A stretch of 64,000 bases of DNA, taken from positions 1 through 64,000 of the forward strand of contig JADKBL010000003.1 in NCBI GenBank assembly GCA_016718875.1, read 5' to 3'. The notes under the pieces were generated by a model, which was not told the DNA's origin, did no database searches, and saw only the letters and a program-made list of their open reading frames with translations. The stretch's first letter is position 1; each line of letters begins with the position of its first letter. Below, one piece after another: positions 26,500 through 34,156 of this stretch. Made by a program: the position numbers and the translations under genes. Source of the stretch: Bacteroidota bacterium. GTDB taxonomy: Bacteria; Bacteroidota; Bacteroidia; Bacteroidales; VadinHA17.

Positions 26500-27399
26500 A
26501 TGAAAATACTAGTTACCGGTGGCACCAATGGAATGGGGAAAGGAGTTGCTAAAGATTCTAGCAGGAATTGAAAACCAGATTCATGAAGTTATTATACTGT
26601 GCAGATCCAATGAACTGGGCGAGGCTACAATCAGAGAAATTGAAAACTCCACAGGGAATAAAAAATTGTCAATAATCAAGTGTGACCTTACAAAGCTTTC
26701 TGATGTAAGGCTGGCAATCGACGAAATTCAGAGTAAACATAAGTTTCTAGATTGCATATTTATAAATGCCGGATTAGGTTATGCAGCAAACCGTGTAGAG
26801 ACAATAGATGGGATGGATTCACATTTCCAGGTTAATTATTTATCCCAGTTTATGCTGACTTTAAATTTATTGAACCTGCTTGAAAACTCTGAGAACTGCG
26901 GAAGAGTAATGTTCAATGTTACCAGTGGTGGAAAAATATGCTGGGACGACATACAAATGGAAAAACTCGGGGCTATGAAAACGGGATCCATCAGGCAATG
27001 CTTGCCAAAAGAATGTTCCTTGTTAAGTTAAATGATCTGTACATAGAACATGAGGGATCAAAAGTTTCATTTATCGGTTTTGAAATATCGAAAACTGTGT
27101 GGAGCAATCAAATTAATATTATCCCTGTTTCAATGAAAACCATGGCGACTGTAATGAAGTTTTTCGGCACATTTATCACAATAGAGGAATGCGGGAAGAT
27201 AATGGCTCCCTTGTTTACTGAAAGTCAGGCAGAAAGCCTTAAGCGGTCAGGGAAATTTATTACATGGAAGAAGAATAAATTTATTGATCTTGCTGAAGAT
27301 AAAATCGTTTTTGATAATGAAATGCAGGAGAGGCTCTGGAAAATAAGCCTGGAGTTATGCGGAGATGAAAAAACTATTCAAATTGCCAACGGTCTATAA
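26500..27399 (+). pseudogene. short-chain dehydrogenase with two frameshifts
   Basis: Three frames give one SDR of about 300 residues. ATG 26500 opens MKILVTGGTNGMGKGVAK; one A added at 26549-26551 leads into ILAGIENQIHEVIILCRS and FINAGLGYAANRVE (NAG motif) with NVTSGGKICW carrying the catalytic serine. A slip in the G run at about 26970 leads to YENGIHQAMLAKRM, where the Tyr-x-x-x-Lys region would fall, although a classical YxxxK is not obvious. The C-terminus resembles the retinol-dehydrogenase-like SDR at 4526 (LWKISLELCG versus LWEKSLELGG). Both indels are in homopolymers. Confidence 0.7.
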
Positions 27400-27423
27400 A
27401 ATTAAATAAAAGCATATCACAAA

Positions 27424-28368
27424 ATGAAAGCAATAGTATGCACAAAATACGGCTCACCTGATGTTCTTCAATTAAGGGAAATTCAAAAACCGGTACCGAA
27501 AGATGATGAGGTACTTATCAGAATATATGCTTCTGCAGTAACAGCGAGTGATACCTTCATCAGGGGTTTTAAAATACCTCTTAAGTTCAGAATCCCGATG
27601 CGGATAATGATGGGAATAACAAAACCCAGAAAACCGGTAATCGGATTAGTACTGGCAGGAGAAATAGAATCTGCAGGCAAAAACATCAAGCGTTTTAAAC
27701 CTGGTGATCAGGTATATGGGCTTACCGGGTTTGGACTTGGTGCATATGCTGAGTATAAATGTATGAAAGAGACAGATTCGAAACATGGATGCCTTGCTTT
27801 AAAACCTGCAACTCTTAGCTACGAAGAAGCAACAGTTGCCGCTTATGGCGGACTTCTTGCATTTCAGTTTATGGAAAAAGGGAATATCCGGCGTGGACAC
27901 AAAGTTCTTATCTATGGCGCCTCAGGAACAACAGGAACCACTGCGATTCAATATGCCAGTTATCTGGGGGCTAAAATAACTTGTGTATGCAGCACAACAA
28001 ATTTGGAATTGGTGAAATCGCTTGGTGCAGATGAAGTAATTGATTATACCAAAGAGGATAGTCTAAGCCTGGGAGCAAAATACGATTTTATCCTTGATGC
28101 CGTTGGGAAAAGCAAAACTTCAAAACTGAAAGAGGTCTGTAAAAAAGCTCTTGCTTCAGATGGCAAATATGTGACAATTGATGATGAGGCTTTGCTCCTC
28201 GACTCAAACCGTCTCAACAGAATCAGAGAACTGGCTGAAGCAGGATTTCTGAAACCATTTATTGACAGAATTTATAAAATGGAAGAGATTGCAGAAGCTC
28301 ATCGTTATGTTGAAAAAGGACATAAGAGAGGTGGAGTGGTAATAGAGATAAATCGGGCAATTTCCTGA
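27424..28368 (+). CDS. NAD(P)-dependent MDR-family oxidoreductase (quinone reductase-like)
   Basis: A 314-residue medium-chain dehydrogenase/reductase without the structural zinc lobe. The GroES-like N-terminal domain begins MKAIVCTKYGSPDVLQLRE and includes GLVLAGEIESAGKNIKRFKPG. The Rossmann domain has VLIYGASGTTGTTAIQYA for NADPH binding and the usual SLGADEVIDYTKED. Such enzymes reduce quinones or enones. The start of a second copy is left at 25530. It closes a run of hydrolase, SDR and MDR genes, which may be one catabolic or lipid-modifying unit driven from cassette 4. Confidence 0.88.
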   Translation: MKAIVCTKYGSPDVLQLREIQKPVPKDDEVLIRIYASAVTASDTFIRGFKIPLKFRIPMRIMMGITKPRKPVIGLVLAGEIESAGKNIKRFKPGDQVYGLTGFGLGAYAEYKCMKETDSKHGCLALKPATLSYEEATVAAYGGLLAFQFMEKGNIRRGHKVLIYGASGTTGTTAIQYASYLGAKITCVCSTTNLELVKSLGADEVIDYTKEDSLSLGAKYDFILDAVGKSKTSKLKEVCKKALASDGKYVTIDDEALLLDSNRLNRIRELAEAGFLKPFIDRIYKMEEIAEAHRYVEKGHKRGGVVIEINRAIS

Positions 28369-28406
28369 ACAAGAGACAAACTTCTTCAGTTTATGATGGT
28401 AACAAA

Positions 28407-28476
28407 ACCGCTTATCATCAAATTCGACCGCATATCATATTTTTCTTTGATTAGCCCTGAAGTACTATTTTCTTTA
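28407..28476 (+). promoter_or_regulatory. tandem-repeat promoter cassette 5 (propeller lipoprotein gene)
   Basis: Half-sites ACCGCTTATCAT at 28407 and ACCGCATATCAT at 28427; TTTG at 28446; TTTCTTTA at 28469-28476. Spacings 20, 19 and 27; the -7 box ends in A instead of G. ATG 28511 follows after 34 bases. Confidence 0.8.
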
Positions 28477-28510
28477 GGGTGTCTTCGAAAAGCTTAAACC
28501 CAAAGAAATT

Positions 28511-29698
28511 ATGAGAAAGACTTATCCCCAAACCTCAACAGGATTAAAATCAACTCTTGTAATAATTGTACTTTCAACCCTTGTAACAAATTGTTCGAAT
28601 GAATCACTTCCAACTGAGAAATCATATATGGGCCAGACTCCTCCCGGAAATACGCCAAAAATATTTCCATTGTCTGTAAAGCAGGGATTCTTCGCTGCGG
28701 AAAGGATTGCCATTTCAAATGACGGAAGGGATATTTACTATTCAGAGCTTAGAGGCTATTATCCCAATACCGGAGAAAGTGTTAAAAAGTTTAGTTTTTC
28801 AAACGGAAAATGGGTCGGCCCCGAAACCATCTTCGAAGGTTTTGCTGCCCCTGCCCTGTCGGTTACCGGAGACACTATGTATGTTGAAACCAATTTTGAA
28901 ACCTGTATTTCTGTTAAGAAACGTTCCGGATGGTCCGCTCCGAAAAGGATTCTGCCGCGACTTGATTCAGCACATTATTACCATGTTACAGAAAAAGGAA
29001 ATTATTATATTTCTTCAAAATCAGACAAAGGCGCCGGGTTGTCAGACTGGTGTAAAATCGTAATAAACGGGACTGATACCACTTTGACGAGTTTGGGGAG
29101 ACCATTAAATTCAAGCGGGGAAGATCTCGATTTCTTTGTTTCGCATGACGAGTCATATATGATTGTTACAAATCGTCCACGGTTGGGTATAAGTTACAAA
29201 AAGGAGGATGGAAGCTGGACAAGCCCAAGAAATTTTGGTTCGAAAATAGACTTTGGTCTTGGATGCTGGGGACCCTGGGTTACCCGGGATAACAAATACC
29301 TGTTTTATACTACAGGTACAAAACCTGATTATTCTGATGTTTATACATACTGGGTTCGAATCGATGGCATAATTGATAGTATGAAGCGTACAAATTCAGT
29401 CCCATACATAACATCCCTCATAGATGACCAGACAGCAACAGCAGGGCACAATTTTAGCTTTACCGTACCGGATATTTTTGCCGATGAAGATATTAATGAT
29501 ACTCTGACATATTCTGCTCAGATGAAGGACGGCAACCCTATTCCATCATGGGTGATTTTTGATCCTTCAACAAAAACTTTTTCAGGGACTCCGGTAAACC
29601 CTGGTGAAGTTACAGTTTTTGTAGTAGTAACTGACCGGAAGAATGCAATAGCTTATTGTCCGGTTAAAATAACTGTGTCAAAAGGTCGCAGAAAGTAA
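28511..29698 (+). CDS. lipoprotein with PD40-like propeller and Ig-like domain
   Basis: A 395-residue surface or periplasmic lipoprotein. Lipobox LVTNC falls near residue 28. Residues 55-295 contain repeated TolB/PD40-like blades (ERIAISNDGRDIYYSE, PALSVTGDTMYVETN, FFVSHDESYMIVTNRP, PWVTRDNKYLFYT). Residues 305-395 form a putative He_PIG/cadherin-like Ig domain (FSFTVPDIFADEDINDTLTY, PSWVIFDPSTKTFSGTP). Both domain types bind proteins or glycans. It is read from cassette 5 and appears to be a single-gene unit before cassette 6. Confidence 0.8.
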   Translation: MRKTYPQTSTGLKSTLVIIVLSTLVTNCSNESLPTEKSYMGQTPPGNTPKIFPLSVKQGFFAAERIAISNDGRDIYYSELRGYYPNTGESVKKFSFSNGKWVGPETIFEGFAAPALSVTGDTMYVETNFETCISVKKRSGWSAPKRILPRLDSAHYYHVTEKGNYYISSKSDKGAGLSDWCKIVINGTDTTLTSLGRPLNSSGEDLDFFVSHDESYMIVTNRPRLGISYKKEDGSWTSPRNFGSKIDFGLGCWGPWVTRDNKYLFYTTGTKPDYSDVYTYWVRIDGIIDSMKRTNSVPYITSLIDDQTATAGHNFSFTVPDIFADEDINDTLTYSAQMKDGNPIPSWVIFDPSTKTFSGTPVNPGEVTVFVVVTDRKNAIAYCPVKITVSKGRRK

Positions 29699-29761
29699 AA
29701 TCATTCAGACTGATCTTCCTGAAATAAAAGGTCCAAAATATGCGTCATTATTATCACAAAA

Positions 29762-29831
29762 ACCACTCATCACGATATCTGACCACTAATCACATATTCC
29801 TTTGATTGAGCTTATTGTAGTGTTTTCTTTG
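29762..29831 (+). promoter_or_regulatory. tandem-repeat promoter cassette 6 (second paralogous barrel)
   Basis: Half-sites ACCACTCATCAC at 29762 and ACCACTAATCAC at 29782; TTTG at 29801; TTTCTTTG at 29824-29831. Spacings 20, 19 and 27. ATG 29858 follows after 26 bases. Confidence 0.85.
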
Positions 29832-29857
29832 TTGTTATTAATCATTTTTAAAATTTT

Positions 29858-30517
29858 ATGAAAACAATAACACTGAAAAAAATCGTATCATCATCATTAA
29901 TGATTGCAGTATTCTCAACACTTGCATTTAGTCAGTCTTCCTCACAGGAAGCCGGAAACAATGTAAAAGATAAGGCTTCATCTTATAAGTTCTCCGTAAA
30001 CACTACATGGCTTTCATTCCTCAATATTGGTCGGGAGGAAACAAATACCCATCATTACGAGATTCATTTAGGATATAAACTTACTCCTAAAGACAAAATT
30101 GGGATCAAAGCTGCCACCTGGGAACTATTCGCTCCAATGGGAATACCATTTGGGGATGCAATTAAGATGGAAGAAAGTACATTTTTTCCCGGGAAACTCC
30201 ACGAAAAAGGTATAGGTATTACTTATCAGCGTATGTTGTGGAAAGGGCTATTTGCGGCAATTGAAATTTTGCCTTTGAAAAAAACATATTATGGCGAAAA
30301 CAATGAGAAGCTAGGTAACGGTTTTAAATTGTATACTACTTATCATTTAGGCTACCATATTCCATTATTTAAAAACAGAATGTATTTGGAACCACAAATT
30401 CATTGCAATTATTGGCCAATTGATACAAATACTCCTGAAAGTTTTCAGGTGGAAGAAAACAAATGGAATAATTATATGCTTTTTGAGCCTAATTTATATA
30501 TCGGAGTCAACTTTTAA
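29858..30517 (+). CDS. outer-membrane beta-barrel protein, paralogue of 15915-16550
   Basis: A 219-residue protein with signal peptide (to ALAFSQ region) and beta-barrel pattern ending in LYIGVNF with terminal Phe. It keeps the landmarks of the protein at 15915 (GYKLTPKDKIGIKA, FFPGKLHEKGIGITYQRMLW, YWPIDTNTPESF). The central loop differs most. The duplication places one copy behind cassette 1 and this one behind cassette 6. Function unknown. Confidence 0.8.
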   Translation: MKTITLKKIVSSSLMIAVFSTLAFSQSSSQEAGNNVKDKASSYKFSVNTTWLSFLNIGREETNTHHYEIHLGYKLTPKDKIGIKAATWELFAPMGIPFGDAIKMEESTFFPGKLHEKGIGITYQRMLWKGLFAAIEILPLKKTYYGENNEKLGNGFKLYTTYHLGYHIPLFKNRMYLEPQIHCNYWPIDTNTPESFQVEENKWNNYMLFEPNLYIGVNF

Positions 30518-30588
30518 ATATCAGTCTGTTTGCCAAATATTTATATATAATTAACGCACAACCTGTGTTGAATAAAAAAATAAGAAAA

Positions 30589-31011
30589 ATGAAAATTAAT
30601 GTAAAAAGTGTAATCACAAGTGGATTAATTGCTGGTTTGTTAATCAGCCTGAGCGCAATTACAATGGTCCCGGTGGTCGGGAACCAGATGGATGAGGTTC
30701 TTGCAAGCAGGGGCCTACCCCCTTTAAGCAATTTGGATATGGTGTATTTTGTTATGTTAAGTTTCATAAACGGGATTGCACTTATATTGCTGTATGCTAT
30801 TGTCAAAGAACGCCTTGGGGCAGGAATAAGGACTGCTTTAATTGTATCTGCAGCATTCTGGTTCATAACATATTTTTTTAGTAGCATATCTTTAATTGTT
30901 TACGGTTTTATGCCTGTCCGACTGACAGTAATCGGTATTATCTGGGGACTTGGAGAAATACTTCTGGGCGGAATTGTCGGGTCGAAACTCTATAAGGATG
31001 TAATACAATAA
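30589..31011 (+). CDS. small four-helix membrane protein, unknown
   Basis: A 140-residue integral membrane protein with four hydrophobic helices (SGLIAGLLISLSAITM, VYFVMLSFINGIALILLYAI, TALIVSAAFWFITYFF, LTVIGIIWGLGEILLGGIVG). I do not recognise the family with certainty. ATG 30589 is preferred over the in-frame GTG at 30565. It follows the barrel gene by 71 bases and is probably in its transcript; cassette 7 begins four bases after its stop codon. Confidence 0.7.
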   Translation: MKINVKSVITSGLIAGLLISLSAITMVPVVGNQMDEVLASRGLPPLSNLDMVYFVMLSFINGIALILLYAIVKERLGAGIRTALIVSAAFWFITYFFSSISLIVYGFMPVRLTVIGIIWGLGEILLGGIVGSKLYKDVIQ

Positions 31012-31014
31012 TAA

Positions 31015-31084
31015 TCCGCTTATCACATTATCCAACCACTCAGCATATTTCACTTTGATTGATCCTGCTTCATGTCTTTCTTTG
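31015..31084 (+). promoter_or_regulatory. tandem-repeat promoter cassette 7 (lipase-like lipoprotein)
   Basis: Half-sites TCCGCTTATCAC at 31015 and ACCACTCAGCAT at 31035; TTTG at 31054; TTTCTTTG at 31077-31084. Spacings 20, 19 and 27. The next annotated start (31244) is 159 bases away, much further than for the other six, but a short ORF begins at 31118, at the usual distance. Confidence 0.8.
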
Positions 31085-31117
31085 AAACTAATATTATTGC
31101 CATTTCATTAATACTTG

Positions 31118-31180
31118 ATGAAAAAAACAAGTCGCCAAACAGGAACAGGATTAAACAACTTCTCCTACCCTGTCGAATAG
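31118..31180 (+). CDS. possible 20-residue leader ORF
   Basis: ATG 31118 opens MKKTSRQTGTGLNNFSYPVE and stops at TAG 31178-31180. It starts 33 bases after the -7 box of cassette 7, the distance at which the first gene starts after the other cassettes. No signal peptide, Shine-Dalgarno site or family match is visible. It could be a leader peptide, the trace of a deleted gene, or chance. Confidence 0.3.
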   Translation: MKKTSRQTGTGLNNFSYPVE

Positions 31181-31243
31181 CGAGAACCTCATTTAAGTTA
31201 GATACAATTTTGAAACAAAATATTCAGTATTAAACAGAGGATA

Positions 31244-32266
31244 ATGAAAGTCATAAGCTTCGGATTATCGCAATTTGCAATATTTTCATTTATCTTTTTA
31301 CTGACCTCATGTAGTGGAACAAAAAACCCAATTCGCCCTTTTCCGGCGGAGAATGAGGCTGGCAAATTTATCACTGTAAGAGATGGAATGAACATTTTTG
31401 TTTATGAGCATGTACCGGATTGTGAAATAAAGTGCACGATTTATATTGTTTCGGGGATCACAGGTATAAATCACAAAAGTGAAAAAGATTTAATTGAATT
31501 ATTGAGCAACAATGTGAACCGTGTAGTTGTGATCCATCCCAGAGGAACAGGATATTCTGAAGGAGAAAGAGGTGACAATTCCGATTTGTCTGATTTTATC
31601 GGCGACTATACTGAGATTATTAAAAAGGACAGGTATTCCTCTGACAGAAACCATAAAATTTTCTTATTCGGACACAGCATGTCATGTGCAATTGCTGTTA
31701 AAGTTGCAAATGAGCTTCATAAAACTGATGGTATTATTCTAGTGAATCCTCCTTACAGGTTAAAATCTTCAAAGGGAATGTCACCCTCGTTTAAGGATTA
31801 TCTCAGGTATATCGGCTACTATATTTTTGCACCAAATGTACCGGTCGTCAACATGGCAGGAGATCCTTCAATTATAGAAAATGATGCCGACAGAAGAGAA
31901 TCAGAGAAGAGGAACAGTGATCCGTTACTTGTAAAATACTTCAGCATGAATTATATGAATGAATCTAAAAAAATAATGGACGCGATTTATGAAAATGCCA
32001 GACATGCAGATTATCCCCTCCTGTTGTTATATGGTGAGAACGACATGATTGTTGACAGCTCAGGGTGTAATGATATTTTTTCAGTCTGGAAATGCCAGGA
32101 TAAGGAGTATAAAATCATTAATGATGGTTCACATGGAAAATCCACCGTCCTGAAGGGATCGGAAATTATCAAAAATTGGATTTATGATCAAAAGGCTGTA
32201 AATCCGGTGCTCTCTTCAAAGGATCCGATTGATAATCCGGGAAGGATAAATGCTGTTGTTTACTAA
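31244..32266 (+). CDS. alpha/beta hydrolase lipoprotein (serine aminopeptidase/lysophospholipase-like)
   Basis: A 340-residue lipoprotein with lipobox LTSC at about residue 23. The alpha/beta hydrolase core shows IVSGITGINHKSE (oxyanion region), VIHPRGTGYSEGER, the nucleophile elbow FGHSMSCAI, the acid in LLYGENDMIVD, and the catalytic His in NDGSHGKS. The pattern fits the serine-aminopeptidase/monoacylglycerol-lipase-like branch, tethered to a membrane facing the periplasm. It is the last gene in the cassette series. Confidence 0.8.
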   Translation: MKVISFGLSQFAIFSFIFLLTSCSGTKNPIRPFPAENEAGKFITVRDGMNIFVYEHVPDCEIKCTIYIVSGITGINHKSEKDLIELLSNNVNRVVVIHPRGTGYSEGERGDNSDLSDFIGDYTEIIKKDRYSSDRNHKIFLFGHSMSCAIAVKVANELHKTDGIILVNPPYRLKSSKGMSPSFKDYLRYIGYYIFAPNVPVVNMAGDPSIIENDADRRESEKRNSDPLLVKYFSMNYMNESKKIMDAIYENARHADYPLLLLYGENDMIVDSSGCNDIFSVWKCQDKEYKIINDGSHGKSTVLKGSEIIKNWIYDQKAVNPVLSSKDPIDNPGRINAVVY

Positions 32267-32586
32267 TTTTATACGCCCTGGTTTTCTGACTCATTAAAAG
32301 TGCTAAACAGATATTGAATTTCCACCTGTTTAATTGAAAAGATACTCTGCCGGACTTTATATAAAGCATAAAGATGTTTTCGACCAGTCAGCTATCTTGT
32401 TTCGACTGAATTTTCCATACTCATTTACGAAAATATTTCATTCATCCTACATTCTTGTTATACTGATATTTAGCATCTATATACTAATCTGGTAATATTA
32501 GAATGTATCATTGTGATTTTAGAATATAAATATTTGCATATATATTAGGTCCGGATTAATTCCCAATAATAACTAAAAACAAGATT
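32267..32586. other. intergenic region, no gene seen
   Basis: 320 very AT-rich bases between the lipoprotein and the acyl-activating enzyme. There is no repeat cassette, no terminator with a clear stem and no ORF with a family match. TATTTG at 32531-32536 could be part of a -7 element for the next gene, but no partner box is at the expected distance. Confidence 0.4.
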
Positions 32587-34122
32587 ATGCTTCTACATCA
32601 ACAGTTTGTGAAGATGGCAAAAAAGTACCCCGGGAAACTTGCCATCAGGGACAAGACCACCAAAAAGGATGTGACTTATGAAAGAGCTCTCATCGGTGCC
32701 CTGATCCTCAGCTCTAAATTCAGCAGGTACAATAAGGGATTTCTGGGAATAATGATTCCAACATCTGCCGGCTGCGCTCTGGCAACTGTAGCAACACTGA
32801 TGAGCGGAAGAATTCCTGTTATGATAAATTACTCCACAGGAGCGGAGACAAATGCAAAATATGCTCAGAAGAAATGTCATTTCAAAACAATAATAACCTC
32901 AAAAGCTCTACTTGAAAAGATCAATTGTCCTGTTGTTGAAGGAATGGTCTTCATTGAGGATCTGATGGCAGGAGTTACAATACTCGACAAGATCGGAGCA
33001 GCACTGAAAGCAAAGATGCCAGTCGGGCTTCTGTTTAACATGATTCACAAGGGCAATGTTGATGACACATGTGTAATCCTCTTTACCAGTGGTAGCGAAA
33101 AAGATCCCAAAGCAGTACAACTTACCCACAGGAATATTTCATCAAATATTATCAGTTTCGGAACCAGAATAGGTTTGACCGATGCAGATATTCTTCTTGC
33201 CAATCTTGTCTTCTTCCATGTCTTCGGATTAACAGTTAACCTCTGGGTACAATTTGTATACGGAATGACTATGGTCACTTATTCCAATCCTCTTGATTTC
33301 CAGGTAATAAGCACGATTGCACGTGATGAAAAACCGACTATTATGGTCGGAACTCCAAGTTTTTTCTGGGGTTATCTTCAGAAATCAGAACCAGGCGACT
33401 TCAAATCGCTCCGACTTATGATTGCCGGTGCTGATAAATGTCCTGATGCACTGAGGGAGGGCTATATGAAAAAACACGGAATTATCCTGATGGAAGGATA
33501 TGGGGCAACTGAAACTTCGCCGGTTATTTCTGTAAATACACCTGATGCCAATAAGCCAGGAAGTATAGGGAAGTTAATCCCAGGTGTAATTGTCAGGATT
33601 GAGAATTTTGAGACCGGCGGGGAATGCGGAATCGGGGAGACTGGTAAAATAATGGTTAAGGGAGATATTGTAATGAAAGGCTATTATGGCGATCAGGAAC
33701 TAACCGATGAAGTCCTGAAGGATGGATGGTATAATACAGGCGATATGGGATACTTCGACGGGGAAGGGTTCCTTTATCATGCAGGACGATTTAAGCGTTT
33801 TGCAAAAATCGGAGGTGAAATGGTTTCCCTTGTTAAAGTTGAGAATATTATGGAGAAATACCTGCCGGAAGGTGTGATTTGCTGCATAGTTGATATACCA
33901 AATGACAAAAAGGGCTCCTATATTGTAGCGGCTGTTTCTGCTGAAGTGCATAAAATGGAGATTCTCAGAAAAATGATGAGTGATCTTCCTTCTATTGCAC
34001 TTCCAAGGGAGTTCATTGTTCTCGAGTCAATTCCAATGATGGGTACAGGGAAAGTAGATTTCAGAAGTGTTACTAAAATAGTGCAGGAAAGAATGGAAAA
34101 GGAGCCAGTGATTACAGGATAA
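32587..34122 (+). CDS. AMP-dependent acyl-CoA/acyl-ACP synthetase
   Basis: A 511-residue ANL-superfamily adenylating enzyme. The P-loop-like motif is ILFTSGSEKDPKAVQLTHRN, followed by GYGATETSPVISVN (A5), GWYNTGDMGYFDG (A7) and FKRFAKIGGEMVSLVKVE (A8). GTGKVDFRS near the end carries the catalytic lysine of the mobile C-terminal domain. The A8 wording (GGEMVSL) is like that of the acyl-ACP synthetase half of Aas, which reactivates fatty acids released from lysophospholipid. No acyltransferase domain is fused here; an LPLAT-type gene lies at 56246. Confidence 0.88.
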   Translation: MLLHQQFVKMAKKYPGKLAIRDKTTKKDVTYERALIGALILSSKFSRYNKGFLGIMIPTSAGCALATVATLMSGRIPVMINYSTGAETNAKYAQKKCHFKTIITSKALLEKINCPVVEGMVFIEDLMAGVTILDKIGAALKAKMPVGLLFNMIHKGNVDDTCVILFTSGSEKDPKAVQLTHRNISSNIISFGTRIGLTDADILLANLVFFHVFGLTVNLWVQFVYGMTMVTYSNPLDFQVISTIARDEKPTIMVGTPSFFWGYLQKSEPGDFKSLRLMIAGADKCPDALREGYMKKHGIILMEGYGATETSPVISVNTPDANKPGSIGKLIPGVIVRIENFETGGECGIGETGKIMVKGDIVMKGYYGDQELTDEVLKDGWYNTGDMGYFDGEGFLYHAGRFKRFAKIGGEMVSLVKVENIMEKYLPEGVICCIVDIPNDKKGSYIVAAVSAEVHKMEILRKMMSDLPSIALPREFIVLESIPMMGTGKVDFRSVTKIVQERMEKEPVITG

Positions 34123-34156
34123 AATTAACTTTACATCTCAATAACACTGAGAAAAA

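Noticed and set aside
15322..31084. Repeats at seven sites as a CRISPR array or mobile repeat
   Set aside because: Only two copies occur at each site, kilobases apart, with fixed distances to promoter boxes and start codons. That is promoter architecture.
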